Shown: positions 1-11,155 of the stretch, in pieces
Position numbering within the stretch: the stretch's first letter is position 1
Layout: every line of letters begins with the position of its first letter
Program-made: the position numbers and the translations under genes
NCBI RefSeq assembly: GCF_964656455.1
Contig: NC_135719.1
Location: 134,849,284 to 134,913,283 of the forward strand
DNA length: 64,000 bases
DNA from: Halichoerus grypus
Taxonomy: Eukaryota; Chordata; Mammalia; Carnivora; Phocidae
Direction of reading: 5' to 3'
The notes under the pieces: generated by a model
Told to the model about the DNA's origin: nothing
What the model saw: the letters and a program-made list of their open reading frames with translations, nothing else
Database searches by the model: none

Positions 1-1988
1 CTGCTGGAAAGAGAAACTGACGTCCCTGGGGAGCCTTGAGTTTAGCACCTCTTCAAACTTTTATTTTTTTCAATTGTTCAGTATCTATTTCCTGTAAGTG
101 GGGCCCTGCTCCCTTGAGATGAGTTACAAAATTTCTGTTTGAGGGCAGTATCTGTTGCTAGCAGGGAAGTAGGACTGATTTAAAATTCAATTAGATTTTG
201 ACAAGTCTTAATCTGAGTTAACTGGCCAATTTTTTAATTTATTTTACTAGTATTTTAGTAGTCTTTATAGATTGGCACTCTGGTGAGATGTCTGGCATGT
301 CTCTTTATTTTGTACCTCCCTTTGTTTTGTTTGTTTGCTTGCTTGCTTATATTTCTTGATAATATTTGTGTGTGCATGTGTGCCCGTGTGTATGCACGTG
401 TGCGCTTAATGGTCTTAAGGTGTCAGTAGATTTACAATAGCTTTTAGTCATTTTCTCAAACACTGACAGGACATTAACTATATTGTGGATCTCTAAAAAA
501 TTCTTTGGCATCTAAAAGGGATCTTCATACATGAAAAATGTGCAACTACCTTATTGAACTGTAAAGCTACCAGCTGCAAAAACAAGATCTGTTTTTTATT
601 TTACTGTGGGATGTATTTTTGTTGTTGTTGTTTATAAACTCAATCTCATTTATAAAAGCATCCAGAGTGTCCTTTTTCATTCAGAGATTGATATTTCATT
701 TTATTCATTTATCCAAATACCCACTTTCTCTATTACAGAAATCATTGCTCATTTGACATCCCCTTCTCTTCCTACTCCACCCATCTTCCACTGAATAAAC
801 GAAGACAGTATCATTTGTAAAAATGTCAGAATTTACATCGTCATCTGTCTATATTTCTCTCTCGAAATAATTTAGAATCTGTGGCATTGTAAGAGTTTTT
901 TAGTTTAAACAATTCTGAAATTTTTCATAGCGTTTTCCAGATGTTTTTTCTGAATGGAAACTTTGTTAAACCATAATCTGCCGGGACCTCAAAAAATATT
1001 TGGTTGGTTGTTTTTCCTTTTCCTCTCTCTGTTCCAAATTGAAATTGAGTTCTATGTCATCTCTGGTCAGAAAGATTTTTCTCCCTTCTTTTCCTTCCTC
1101 AATGGACCACGCTACACTTTTAGAGTAATAAAACATCATTTAAATGAAATATACAAGGCAATAACCACTGAGCTCAATGCCATTAAGTGTTTATCAATAC
1201 AATAGTACAAGTTTGACTGTGAAGTAAACATTAAGTCTTGCAAATTTAATAGTTTCCTGTAAGAGAAAAAAAAATCTCTCTCCAAGCTTTTGCAGCCCAG
1301 AATACTGGACTTAACAAATAAATAGTTCATGGTGTGCCAAAATGGAATTGCCAAATGATTGACCACATCCTATAGTGCACAGGGAAAAGGCCACTATTGT
1401 TTGTACATGTGTGTTTCATTCAATATTTGACTTTGGTGGATAAATAGCATGAAGTTGGTATTTCTAAATTAACCTTTGTTTTTAACTAAGTACAGATGAG
1501 GGAGTATAGGTGCAGAGAAAAGACACTGAAGGATTTAGGGAAAGAGGAACATCAGGAAATCTTGACCTGAAATATCCTGCTCAGATGCAAGAATTGCTGA
1601 TTTAAATTTGTAGGAATCAGACCCCACTTAGTGAATTTTCTATACTGACATTGATATATGTAAGAAAACCAACGACTGCTTCTGTGTTTTTTTGTTCTTG
1701 TTGTTCCCCCAGGAAAGAATAACAAAGTAAAAATTTAAAGAAGAGGTTTTAAGATACTAAAATGCAGAGGACATTACTCATTATGATGACACACTGACAC
1801 CAGTGATGTTTCTTTAGTAAAAGCTATATGTTTGTCATTAGCAAAAGCTATCTTAGATTGGATAATTGTTATCATTTTTTAATTTGTATTGGGAATACTG
1901 GAGTAATATATTCTATGAGGACTATACTCATTAATTCAATCACAAAACACTAAATTCAGAGTATCTTTTACATTTTGAAATATTCTAG

Positions 1989-1989
<1 letters not shown>
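1..1989. other. unassigned AT-rich intergenic or intronic DNA
   Basis: No exon, RNA gene or clear repeat is recognised here. A degenerate GT-rich stretch lies at about 366-405 and short GCTT and GTTT runs at about 322-350. Reading frames at 606, 954 and 1136 are short, low in complexity and match no family I know. Confidence 0.5.

Positions 1990-2025
<36 letters not shown>
1990..2025. repeat. (CA)n microsatellite
   Basis: About 17 uninterrupted CA units followed by a short C run. It is a simple dinucleotide repeat, likely variable in length between individuals. Confidence 0.97.
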
Positions 2026-2027
<2 letters not shown>

Positions 2028-3670
2028 CTACCTACATTTCATCTATTGGTTTCCTAAAGCAATAAATTACCTACAGATCACAGATATTTCATATTAATGT
2101 AATTATGATAAACAATTAAATACCATTAAATATTTAATCCTAGATATAGTTATGTATTTAGCAGAGAAGAAATAAATGTTATAACAGTGAGGATTATGAA
2201 AATAAGAATAATATTTACAACAAAAATTATAACTTCTTTTAGTGACTCTCAATGAATGCTGAAATATTAGAAGCACTCTTCTAGACAACTAACTTCCAAC
2301 AAGTCTAGGTGATTTTTTTAATCTTATAGACTCCCACATAGCCCTCTATACCATATACCCTTCCAGAAAGCCATGACCAGAGCACACCTCTCTATAGTGG
2401 AGAATCCAGAGTTTTGCAGCTTTTCTATATGAGTTATTTTCTATGCCCACCTCTCCTTTCTTCCTCATAAGCTTCAAACACTCTGCTTCTCTTTTCTTTA
2501 CTCCTCTTCTTTTCTGTTGCCTTCTCTTCTCTTTTTCCCTCCCTCTGCTCTTCAAATGATTTCCCATTTCTGCCCTATAACCAGAGCCCTGCTCCTTTCA
2601 TCTCACCATCTCTCAGGAAGGAGAGATGTCCTATATATATTTTGATAGTGTAAGTTCCAAGGAGATTAGTGAAGAAGTCTGATACATGAAGAAGAAATCC
2701 ACCGTCTGGGGTAATACGATTCCGTGAAATGTGTAATGAGGGGCCTAATTTCTAAGAGTTCAGGTGCTGGAGGGAGGCTCTGGGGCTTCATTGAGGACCC
2801 AGTGAACCCAATGCCTCTGGGTCTGGATGTAAAAAGCAAGAGTTGTACCATAATTCTAGCCTAAGAAATTGGTAAATAAGAATGATACATTCTGGTCATT
2901 TTAGAACCTAAGACATTGGTTTGGTTGTTGAATGTCTTTCTCTAACCACACTGATAACTTTTTCCAGTTCAACAAAGCAGACTTTTTAAAATTGGAATGT
3001 TGGAATAGAAATAACACAGATCCTGTCTGTTTTGTTCTCACACAGGCAACCACTGTTTATATAGGGTGCTAACCTTCCAGAATTTTAGCAGAATCCAGTG
3101 CCTCATGTAGCCATAAAAAAACAAATCCATTCCACCAAGCTTTTAGTAAGAAATGTGTATTTTGCTCAAGATTTCATTGAAAAGAAAAAGAGGACTTATA
3201 TTAAATGTTACATAGCAAAAATCAAGATAAATCCTCATTTATTATGTCTGTTCTTTTCTAAACATTTGCTTTGTCCTCCAGCCACCAAATCATCTCTATA
3301 AAAACTTTCAAAGCAGCCTCTTTATTTTCTCTCTCCTATGTTCTGTGTTCCAGAACTAGGAACCCTCCTTCTGGATTTTTCCATATTTTTCATTCCATGT
3401 TTATTTTATGAGTAATTTAAATCCATGGCAGTCCTTACCCACTTTCACCACCAAATCCATTTCTCTTGTTTCAAACACCAGCCAGCCCCTTATGATGATC
3501 CACCCTCCTTAGATGTCAATGAAAGGTTGCTAGTTTGCCCCTTTTCTTTCTTGTCACAAATACAACATTTATGATGTATATTATAGATAATATTAATAAT
3601 ATAATTTTATTGTAATATATAATGTATTAAACATATATTTGTATATATATTATTTCCAGCCATTTGATGT
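2026..3670. other. unassigned DNA with a pyrimidine-rich tract
   Basis: About 2430-2570 is strongly biased to C and T on this strand, and 3560-3650 is very AT-rich. The stretch 2690-2850 is more GC-rich and could be a worn DNA transposon, but I cannot name it. No coding potential is evident. Confidence 0.4.
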
Positions 3671-3671
3671 C

Positions 3672-3805
3672 ATGCAGGGTCCTTAACCTCTCTGAGCCTC
3701 AAGAATAATAACAGTACTTATCTCAAAAGGGAATAAAAGGTGTGTGTATATGTGTGTATATGTGGGTTCAGAATAGTGTCTGGCCCATGGTAAGAGCTAC
3801 AGAAT
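3672..3805 (+). repeat. MIR SINE remnant
   Basis: The order of motifs fits the second half of a MIR element: cttaacctctctgagcctc, then a stretch like the 'aataataacagtacttatctca' region, then gtgtctggcccatggtaag. MIR is an ancient tRNA-derived SINE shared by mammals. This copy is diverged and interrupted by a short GTGTATAT run. Confidence 0.8.
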
Positions 3806-4259
3806 TGTATGTGTTATTATTTTTATTTATCATCTATAGCATATCATTGGAGTTTACTAAAGGAGTTGTGAAAATAGAAGTTTCAAAAAGGCCAAAAAAA
3901 AAACAACATAACTTAGCTAAAAATCTAGCTCAGAGGACAACTTAATAAAAAAATATATATATTTAAAGAGAACTAAAGTATTTTTCCCCTTTATGTAGAT
4001 TTGGCAAGACTCAAGTGTCGTACTCTGACTTTGTGTTGCACCCCAAGAAAAACTCTTATCTTCACCAGAATCTCTGCCTTCTTTCTGGTTGTGCCTAGAG
4101 GGGTGATCAGATGACCTAAGTCTTTCACTTAATAAGTGTCAAAATTTACATAGGAACGTGAATAGCGAGCTGTCATTGCCTTGCTCTAGGCATCTTGCCA
4201 GGTTGTGAAGTTGAATATTCAGTTGGGTTTGTGTCTCATCATTATAGCTACAGCCTTCC

Positions 4260-4279
4260 GGGGGGGGGTGGGGGGGGGG
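4260..4279 (+). repeat. poly(G) run, possible G-quadruplex
   Basis: Nineteen G residues broken by a single T at 4269. Such a run can form a G-quadruplex. It stands out in a very AT-rich setting and is a likely spot for sequencing or length error. Confidence 0.85.
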
Positions 4280-4704
4280 ACCAAAAGGGCCAGACAGCAA
4301 TGAATTAATGAAGCTCTGTGGGAAGTCTAAACAGAGACAAAAGTTTTCATCTATATTTGTTTATGAATGTTGAAGTCGAGACTGCTTTCCAAATGCCATG
4401 TCTAATTTAAGAGCAGGCCTGCAGTGGTAATAGCCCAATACCATGTCTCTACTGCCTGCTAAAGTTGATACCAGGAGACACCATGCTGTGGAAACAATTA
4501 TATCAACATAATTGGAAAATATTTTTCCGGTGCAGTTCTGCCTTAATTAAAGCTCATTTTACATCTTGGGGAAGGAAGTGTTTTCTCAAAACTTTGGGGG
4601 TATATTTAAATGTCTTTCAAAAAATAAAGCCTGGATCAAACACACAAAGGAAGGTTAATGTAGATCAGGGATACAGAGAATCAAAAGGAGATTTTTACAT
4701 CAGG

Positions 4705-4870
4705 TGATGGAGGTTTGAATCCTAGTCCTGCCACTTCCTGGCCAATGACCTTGGGCAGGTGACTTCAAATTGTTACCTCTAGGTTTTTCTACTGAAAATG
4801 TTTACGACTAATAAAAGTTTATGACTAATGTGTGCTTCTGAGTATTGTTGTGGGAAATAACCTCCCCATG
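4705..4870 (+). repeat. MIR SINE, near full core
   Basis: It reads in MIR order: ggtttgaatcctagtcctgccacttcctgg, then gaccttgggcaggtgactt, then the cctctaggtttttctactgaaaatg region and gttgtgggaaat. It is an old, diverged insertion with no target-site duplication left. Confidence 0.88.
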
Positions 4871-5700
4871 AAAATATCTTGAGAAGTATAGATAGGGGTA
4901 GAAAGTGAGATCCTGGGTAAATATGGTGGTAGCTAAGCTACTCTGCATGACCAAATGAGAGGAACTTGTTTTATGCTTCTGAGAGTAGCATAAAGAATAG
5001 AGAGGATTTCAAAAGAGAAAGGGCAGGGGGGAGGAATTAACAAAATGGCACAAAGCTAGACCCACGTGGCTTCATAGATCTCAGGCAGTGGGTGGCTATA
5101 CTTGTAAGACTTTTAAGACATTAAATAACAAGAATATCTAATATACAATTTTTAGGGCTGTTCTCTGATACTGGTGTAATCCCTCCTATTCCAGAATTCT
5201 CAATGATATCTACCAATCACATCAGTGATTAAGTGTTTTACTGTTGGTGACACCAGTGGTGGAAATTGAGGAGAGGAAAGACTTAGCCAAGTTTTATCTC
5301 TGGTTCATCATGGTGTAGAAAAAGGGCACTGTTGGAAATAGGAGCTTGGTTATAGAAGTGACAGTGAGAAAATAAGCCCACCAGAAAAATCACAAATATG
5401 TTGGAGAGATCAGGTTAACTACTGGGTACAGAAGAAGGATTTGAGATGAAGATCAATGGACTTGTCAGGCCCATGTGATATCTGGGTTACAGACATACAG
5501 CAATCAGTGCACAGACTGGCATGCATATGTATTCAATAAATGGTTATTACTTTTGTGAAGCCAATGAGGATAGCTTAAAACGAAAATATTCTATTTTGAG
5601 TAAATAATAGTTTACCCTTTACAATGTCATTTCACTTTTTAATCCTCTTATCTCGTGGATCAGGTTGTTCCCTTCCTCCTTCAATGGTTTTCCCCAGGAT
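4871..5700. other. unassigned DNA
   Basis: No gene is recognised. A short stretch near 5530-5560 (attcaataaatggttatta) resembles the tail of a MIR or L2 element but is too short to call firmly. Confidence 0.4.
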
Positions 5701-5850
5701 ATAAGTCATCACAATCTAGTCTAGTTTGGTTACATATTTGTTTAGGATAGATTTTCCAGGAATGAGGTTATATCCATCTTTTCTGCTCACAAAGCGTAGT
5801 AAGGTGCCTGGTGCATAGGTGTAGTCAACAAACCTCTCTTGAATAAATCA
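5700..5850 (+). repeat. L2 LINE 3' end remnant
   Basis: The order 'atatccatcttttctgctcacaaag', 'aaggtgcctggtgcatagg', then caacaaacctctcttgaat fits the conserved 3' end of L2, an ancient mammalian LINE. The copy is diverged and its left edge is approximate. Confidence 0.65.
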
Positions 5851-5855
5851 GTGTG

Positions 5856-6000
5856 TTTGTGTTTGATTCTCACAATAATAGATAGGAGGAATATTGTTTC
5901 CTTTCATTTATGGACAAACTGAAGATCAGAGTGATGTGCCCAAAGTTATGTAGGTAGTAAGTGACAGTCATGGCTTAGGCCTAAGTCTTCTCAGAGATTA
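5856..6000 (-). repeat. MIR SINE remnant
   Basis: Read on this strand it shows the reverse of MIR: a tctcacaataatagatagg start, a stretch like 'tggacaaactgaagatcagag', 'gtgcccaaagttatgtaggtag', and aagtgacagtcatggcttagg. This is the core and head of a MIR in reverse orientation. Confidence 0.85.
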
Positions 6001-6638
6001 GAATTCTTCTCATCTTACTTCATTTCATTGCAAGTTTTTTTCCAAACAGATAAGGCAAAAAGTAGCAGAATTTAGAATTTCTGAGATATTTATCTTAATT
6101 TTATGGAAAATTAGACAATTTCTTCTTCCTACTGGTTATTACTCTAAAAAGAGATTGAATGTTTAATGACAGATTTTATAAATCTGTATCCCTTGGTGCT
6201 GGATTTAGCCTTCATTCCTCAAAATGAAATTGCATAACTTTTAATTTGTCATGCTACATCCAACCAAGAAGAAATGAATGCACTCTGTGTTTGATGTAAT
6301 GAATTCATGGCCTTGAGATGTATTCTGGGATCCTAAAATCCTGAATGTAGATTTAAGCTTTAGATTGTTAGATGCTGGTTATCCCAACACATTGTCTTTA
6401 AGTTGTAAAAACAAAACAAAACAAAACAAAAAGCATTTGGCAACAGAAAACAGATAGAAAGGGGAAGTACCAGAGGCTCTCAAAAGCAGACACTGATCAA
6501 GTTCAGAGAAACCTATCACTTACTTTTCTCTTTACCCACCTGGTTTTATCATCAAACTCTGCTCTAATCTCAGATGATTGCTTGGAAGTCAATTCTTAAC
6601 TTCATCTTTCACAGATTTGTTATCTCCTTGCTACTCAC
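6001..6638. other. unassigned DNA with an (AAAAC)n run
   Basis: Nothing recognisable apart from an AAAAC repeat at about 6410-6432. No reading frame of interest is present. Confidence 0.4.
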
Positions 6639-6882
6639 TAAGTGCGTGATTTTGTTTTTTTGTTTTTTGTTTTTTTTAAAGATTTTATTTATTTATTTGA
6701 CAGAGAGAGAGAGAGCGAGAGCAGGAACACAAGCAGGGGGAGTGGGAGAGGGAGAAGCAGGCTTCCTGCCTAGCAGGGAGCCCGATGTGGGACTCGATCC
6801 CAGGACCCTGGGATCATGACCTGAGCGGAAGGCAGACGCTTAACGACTGAGCCACCCAGGCGCCCCTAAGTGCGTGATTTTG
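6639..6882 (-). mobile_element. SINEC (carnivoran tRNA-Lys SINE) with intact target-site duplication
   Basis: The body is 6655-6866 and is inserted in reverse, so this strand begins with a T-rich tail and ends with the tRNA-like head gccacccaggcgcccc. It is flanked by a 16-base duplication, taagtgcgtgattttg, at 6639-6654 and 6867-6882. The exact duplication and near-consensus body point to a young insertion made by L1 enzymes. The reading frame across it (6574-6819) is a by-product of the SINE, not a gene. Confidence 0.97.
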
Positions 6883-7440
6883 GCATGTACTCTCATCCTC
6901 ATGTTATACCCTGGTGACTGTATTGGTTCCAGAGCTTTCCGGCTAAAAATGACACAAAACAGAAATGCAGTGGTTTAAGAACACATGGTTTTATTTAACA
7001 TAATAACAAGAGGTCCAGAGGGAGCCACTCAGGAGCTGGGAGGGCTGCTTAGAGATGGTCTCAATATCCTGCTTTCTCTCTTTATGTCTCAACCCGGAAG
7101 CTTTCCCTCACATATTTTCAAGTCGGCGGCTGTGTCTTCAGACATCTAGTGTGAATGTCTTAGGAAAGTTTGGCGTTTTCATTTATAGAGACCTTAGTTT
7201 ATATTCATAGAGACCTTAGTCTGTCTTTTTGATCAGGTATGCATCAAATGGCTGACACTAGCTGGAAGGTGCCTAGGGAAAAAAGGTTAGTGGATGAGAG
7301 CAAGGAAAACCAAGAGGGTCTACCTAAACGATCTTAAAGTTTTCCTCAAAATTCTAACTTTACTCATCTTTCCTCAGATCACAGGTCTCTAATACGTAAG
7401 AGAGAGGGTAACTCTAATATACTTAATGTCTACAGTAAAA
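6883..7440. other. unassigned DNA with a short tandem duplication
   Basis: The left part (about 6915-7090) faintly resembles the end of a mammalian LTR or DNA transposon but I cannot assign it. A 20-base unit with the core atagagaccttagt is repeated in tandem at 7181-7200 and 7203-7222. Confidence 0.35.
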
Positions 7441-7447
7441 CTTTGCG

Positions 7448-7510
7448 TCCCAGAATCTGAGAATCTCAGACTTGGCAAAGATTTCAAAGGTCATCTGGAC
7501 CAATATCGTA
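7448..7510 (+). repeat. possible CR1/L3 LINE remnant
   Basis: The text 'cccagaatctgagaatctcag', 'ttcaaaggtcatctggaccaa' resembles the amniote CR1/L3 motif (agaatc... aaggtcatctagtccaa). The copy is short and diverged, so the call is tentative. Confidence 0.4.
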
Positions 7511-7539
7511 TTCAAAGCTGATTTTTATGAAAATGAATT

Positions 7540-7775
7540 TGCTCAGCCTGCGTAAGAAAATCTTCAGCGATTTGCAGGGGCCAGCAGCTGGCTAAGGCTC
7601 CTGCCAGTGGAATGTGGCTTTTGATTTGCTTTAGCACTCCCTGCTTGGCGCCACCTAGCAGATAAAGTGTGTCTCTGGTCAGTGTTGCCCCTGGGCTCAG
7701 ATAAGAGGGCAGGTGCGCGGCAGGATACACAATAGCTTCCTTATCTGGAGTTCTTTCTCCCACGTAGCTGCGGCT
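7540..7775. promoter_or_regulatory. candidate regulatory block with GATA and E-box motifs
   Basis: This stretch is richer in G+C and CpG than its surroundings and matches no repeat I recognise. It carries an E-box cagctg at 7585-7590 and three WGATAR motifs: agataa at 7660-7665, agataag at 7699-7705, and its reverse cttatct at 7740-7746. Clusters like this are common in tissue enhancers, but function here is inference only. A reverse-strand frame of 83 codons (7763 down to 7512) overlaps it, with no known family. Confidence 0.3.
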
Positions 7776-8955
7776 GGCCCGGAATAACTAAAAGACAACT
7801 GGAATATTTTGAGGGTAAAATTAACGGTTAGAACAAGAAATGCTATCAAGGAGATTGCCGACATGCCCCTTTCCTAGGACGTTAGCCATTCTCTGAAGGC
7901 GACGTGGGTGGGTAGGCTAAATTGTCAGTTCATTTCGCTGGATTAAAAAGGGAAGAATGTTAGAAATAAGGGTTTAGGCATTCTGAAGGTGGATCCCTAG
8001 TAGTATGACTGGATAAAGGAAGCTGTGTGTATAGTGGCAGGCTTGAATTAGCTCAGCGAGGTGGAGACATTTTAATATTTCATTGGCAGTCTAACTTATA
8101 TCACATGATGTTTAATAGCTAGGGAAGTGAGAAAGAAAGGGGCCTTTTATTTTTGAGTGACCAATTCATATTTTTTAAGATAGTACATAAAATGAACATT
8201 CTCACAGATTACATGTTTTTGAGAAACAAAACAAAATGATACTAAGAAATCTCTAAATTCATCCACCACATTGTCATGGACAGAGAGCATCAAAATACAC
8301 ACAATGCCCTTTTCAAACTGCTGTGGAAATTGATATGACTGCAAACAACTGTTTCTATGCCCTTTTTAGCCATAGTTCTGACATATTTTAGATAACATGG
8401 AAAGCACAAAATTAAAAAAAAATACCTTTTACACCTAGAAAGAAGAATTTTGTGCTATATAAAGTCTCTAATATAATGGATTTATTTGATACAATTATTA
8501 TTATGTTAGGTTTTATTTTCAGATCTTGAAAATGTATATGTTTTCCTGTTTCCTCTGAGAGATAGCAAAAGAATTAGCAGAACTTGCTCAGCAATTCACA
8601 AAGATTTGATTGACAACACAGAAACATTTAATAAACCACTTAGCTCATATTTTTTTTTTACTTTATTTCAAATAAAGAATAATTTTATCTTTGAGAGTTG
8701 ACTAGTTCTTGTTATCACTGTATATTTATATGTTTAATATTTTATTGACAGCTTAACTTTTTTATATGCACATAAAAAGCTACTGATCAAGTCTTTAATA
8801 GTAAATAATAGGGGCTAATTTGAGTCTTTCCATATATACACAGTCTCCTATATCAGCAACAGCATAAAGGAACCACCTTTAGAACTTCCCAGTTCTCATT
8901 TCTTTATTCCATTTTTAGTCCACCAGAACACATTGACACTTTAGACCACCTATAC
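7776..8955. other. unassigned AT-rich DNA
   Basis: No gene or named repeat is recognised. A T-run lies at about 8649-8660. The 65-codon reverse frame at 8147-8344 is AT-driven and unsupported. Confidence 0.4.
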
Positions 8956-8957
8956 AT

Positions 8958-8991
8958 AGATAGATTTGGTAGACAGACAGACAGACAGACA

Positions 8992-9025
<34 letters not shown>

Positions 9026-9056
9026 TAGATGGATAGATGAATAGAAGGATGAATGA
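8958..9056. repeat. compound microsatellite (AGAC)n(AC)n(GATA/GATG)n
   Basis: Three simple repeats abut: AGAC units from about 8971, AC units from about 8994 to 9022, and imperfect GATA, GATG and GAAT units to about 9055. The order suggests stepwise growth by slippage and point change. Confidence 0.95.
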
Positions 9057-9120
9057 AAATAGATTCAGTGGCTCAAAACAACAGTTGAAGCTTCACTTGT
9101 GTATCCTTAACCATTGGTTT

Positions 9121-9351
9121 TGGAAAAGGCTTCTTTTTTTTTTTTTTAAATATTTTATTTATTTATTTGACAGAGAGAGACACAGCAAGAGAGGGAACAC
9201 GAGCAGGGGGAGTGGGAGAGGGAGAAGCAGGCTTCCTACTGAGCAGGGAGCCCGATGCGGGGCTCGATCCCAGGACCCTGGGATCATGACCTGAGCCGAA
9301 GGCAGACGCTTAACGACTGAGCCACCCAGGCGCCCCTGGAAAAGGCTTCTT
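9121..9351 (-). mobile_element. SINEC with intact target-site duplication
   Basis: The body is 9136-9336, reverse orientation, with a T-rich tail on the left and the tRNA-like head on the right. The duplication tggaaaaggcttctt lies at 9121-9135 and 9337-9351. Sequence is close to the copy at 6655, so this is also a young arctoid-type SINE. Confidence 0.97.
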
Positions 9352-10985
9352 GCCTTCCAAAGAGAAGCCCAGTAGTCACTGGCTTTCTGGATTAAAATGG
9401 CTGCTTGAACAAGAGATGCACTTTTCCTCTTTTTGAGTTTTTAATCATTTAAGATTTATAAGAAAGTATTATTTTGGTAATATCTTCTGTAACCAGGACT
9501 ATGGTACATTACTTAACATCTCTTGATTTGATTTCCTTTTGACTTAGTGAAGTGAAACATTTACCTGAAGTAGGATTAGGGAAATGTTCATCAAAAATAG
9601 ACCAAAGGCTCATAAATGATGCCCATAGTATTTCAGTGACTGGACAAGTTCTGTAAATTTAACAGCCTCAAATCTTCCAGCAATCTCTTTTGTTTCTGCT
9701 ATTATTAGTCTACTCTGATGCATTATTCCTACAATACTCCAAAATTATACTGTTTTTACAGCACCTCTTTGAGATTAGCCAATGACCCATTCACTCATGT
9801 TCATCTTTGGAGGAGAAAGTTGAACCCCAAACTGTTACACATATTCCAAGTATAAAAGAATAAATGGAAAAGGAGCCTAATGCTCAGGAATTCAGTTGAT
9901 GGCCCTACTGGTATTTTGTTGGGTCTCAGACCTGTTATCAAAGAAAGAGCTAAAAGCTACCCTATCTCATGATTCCTATATCCTTTGTTATTGCCTAAGG
10001 TATGCAGTGAATTGTTTTCTTGTTTTTCTTGTTGTTTGTTTGTTTTTCCTTTCATATTATCTCTTGATTCTTCCATATTCTCTGGTGTGTGCAAGATAAC
10101 TCCATAAAGCTTCTGGTTTATATTTTATTTTTAGGCTACTTCTCATTATGATTGCAGATAAGCCATAAAGCCTAAATATGGTGATGATTTGCATGATTTT
10201 GCCTTTGTATCACTGAATTTACCATTATAAGCTAATTATAAAGATAGGACCAAACTGGGTTATATCCATGAGCCATCAAACTCAGTGGTCTGTTGACAGA
10301 GGTACTTCATTGCACTGTGGGAGAATGTGGGTGAAGAGGGGGAGAAGGAACTCATTCATTAATTCATTAATTCACCCATTCATTCATTCATTCAAACAAG
10401 TTAAGTATGGAGAACCTGATATATAATTTGTTTGTCCTACAAAAACCCTCAAAGTCTATTTGGAGGAGTCCAATGGAGAAGTGAGAGGCCACTGAAGGTC
10501 CTACTTCATAGTGTTAACCTATGTTCTTTGATAATAGTTAAGAATTAATATAGTGGTGGTACCAGAAAGTGCCTTGACTGGCAAAGGTAGTCTATTCAAA
10601 TTGAACAACTGTGAGGAGAATTTCATATGGCTTCCATTAATAAAGATACAGGCAGGATGGAAGGAAACCACAGAGGATAATATAATGCTTAGGCTTGAGG
10701 GGATTGGGAGGGAAGCGTTACTGGATCTGAAGAAAGCTGCATGGGTAACTTCTCTAGGCAGGAGATAAAACCTTTGGTTAATAGATTAGGAATGCAGCCA
10801 GCCTAAGGTAACCTTCTAGGGAGAGACATGAGAAAATAGCTGCCTGAACCTTTCTCTTTACTCCCCCCAAACCCTTCCTGTCTAGACTCCATACTATTCA
10901 AATGCATCTTGAAGCTGGGCAAGGTAATCATTTAAATCAGCTTGCAGGGACATGGAAGAGGGTGGAAAGTAGATCAGAAACCATT
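9352..10985. other. unassigned DNA with a (TTCA)n run
   Basis: No gene is recognised. ATTC/TTCA repeats lie at about 10350-10395 and GTTT units near 10030-10045. The reading frame at 10553-10768 ends near a stretch of mixed composition and has no recognisable domain. Confidence 0.4.
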
Positions 10986-10987
10986 TT

Positions 10988-11150
10988 GCACAATGATCAA
11001 AAGCACAGGCTCTAAAGCCAGACTGCCTAGGTCCAAACACCAGCTTTGGCACTTTCTAGCTATGACCACAGACAGCTTATTTATGTTTTGTTGCCTCTAT
11101 TTCCTTATCTTTATAATGGAGAGTGATACCAGCACTTCAAAACTGAGTTT
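10988..11150 (+). repeat. MIR SINE
   Basis: A good MIR match in order: aagcacaggctctaaagcc, 'actgcctaggtccaaacaccagctttggcactttctagctatgac' region, then atttccttatctttataatgg. The frame at 10942-11157 runs through it and is therefore not a gene. Confidence 0.9.
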
Positions 11151-11155
11151 CTCTT

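Noticed and set aside
6851..6866. tRNA gene at SINE heads
   Set aside because: The tRNA-Lys-like head belongs to SINEC retroposons with tails and target-site duplications. None folds as a complete tRNA gene by eye.
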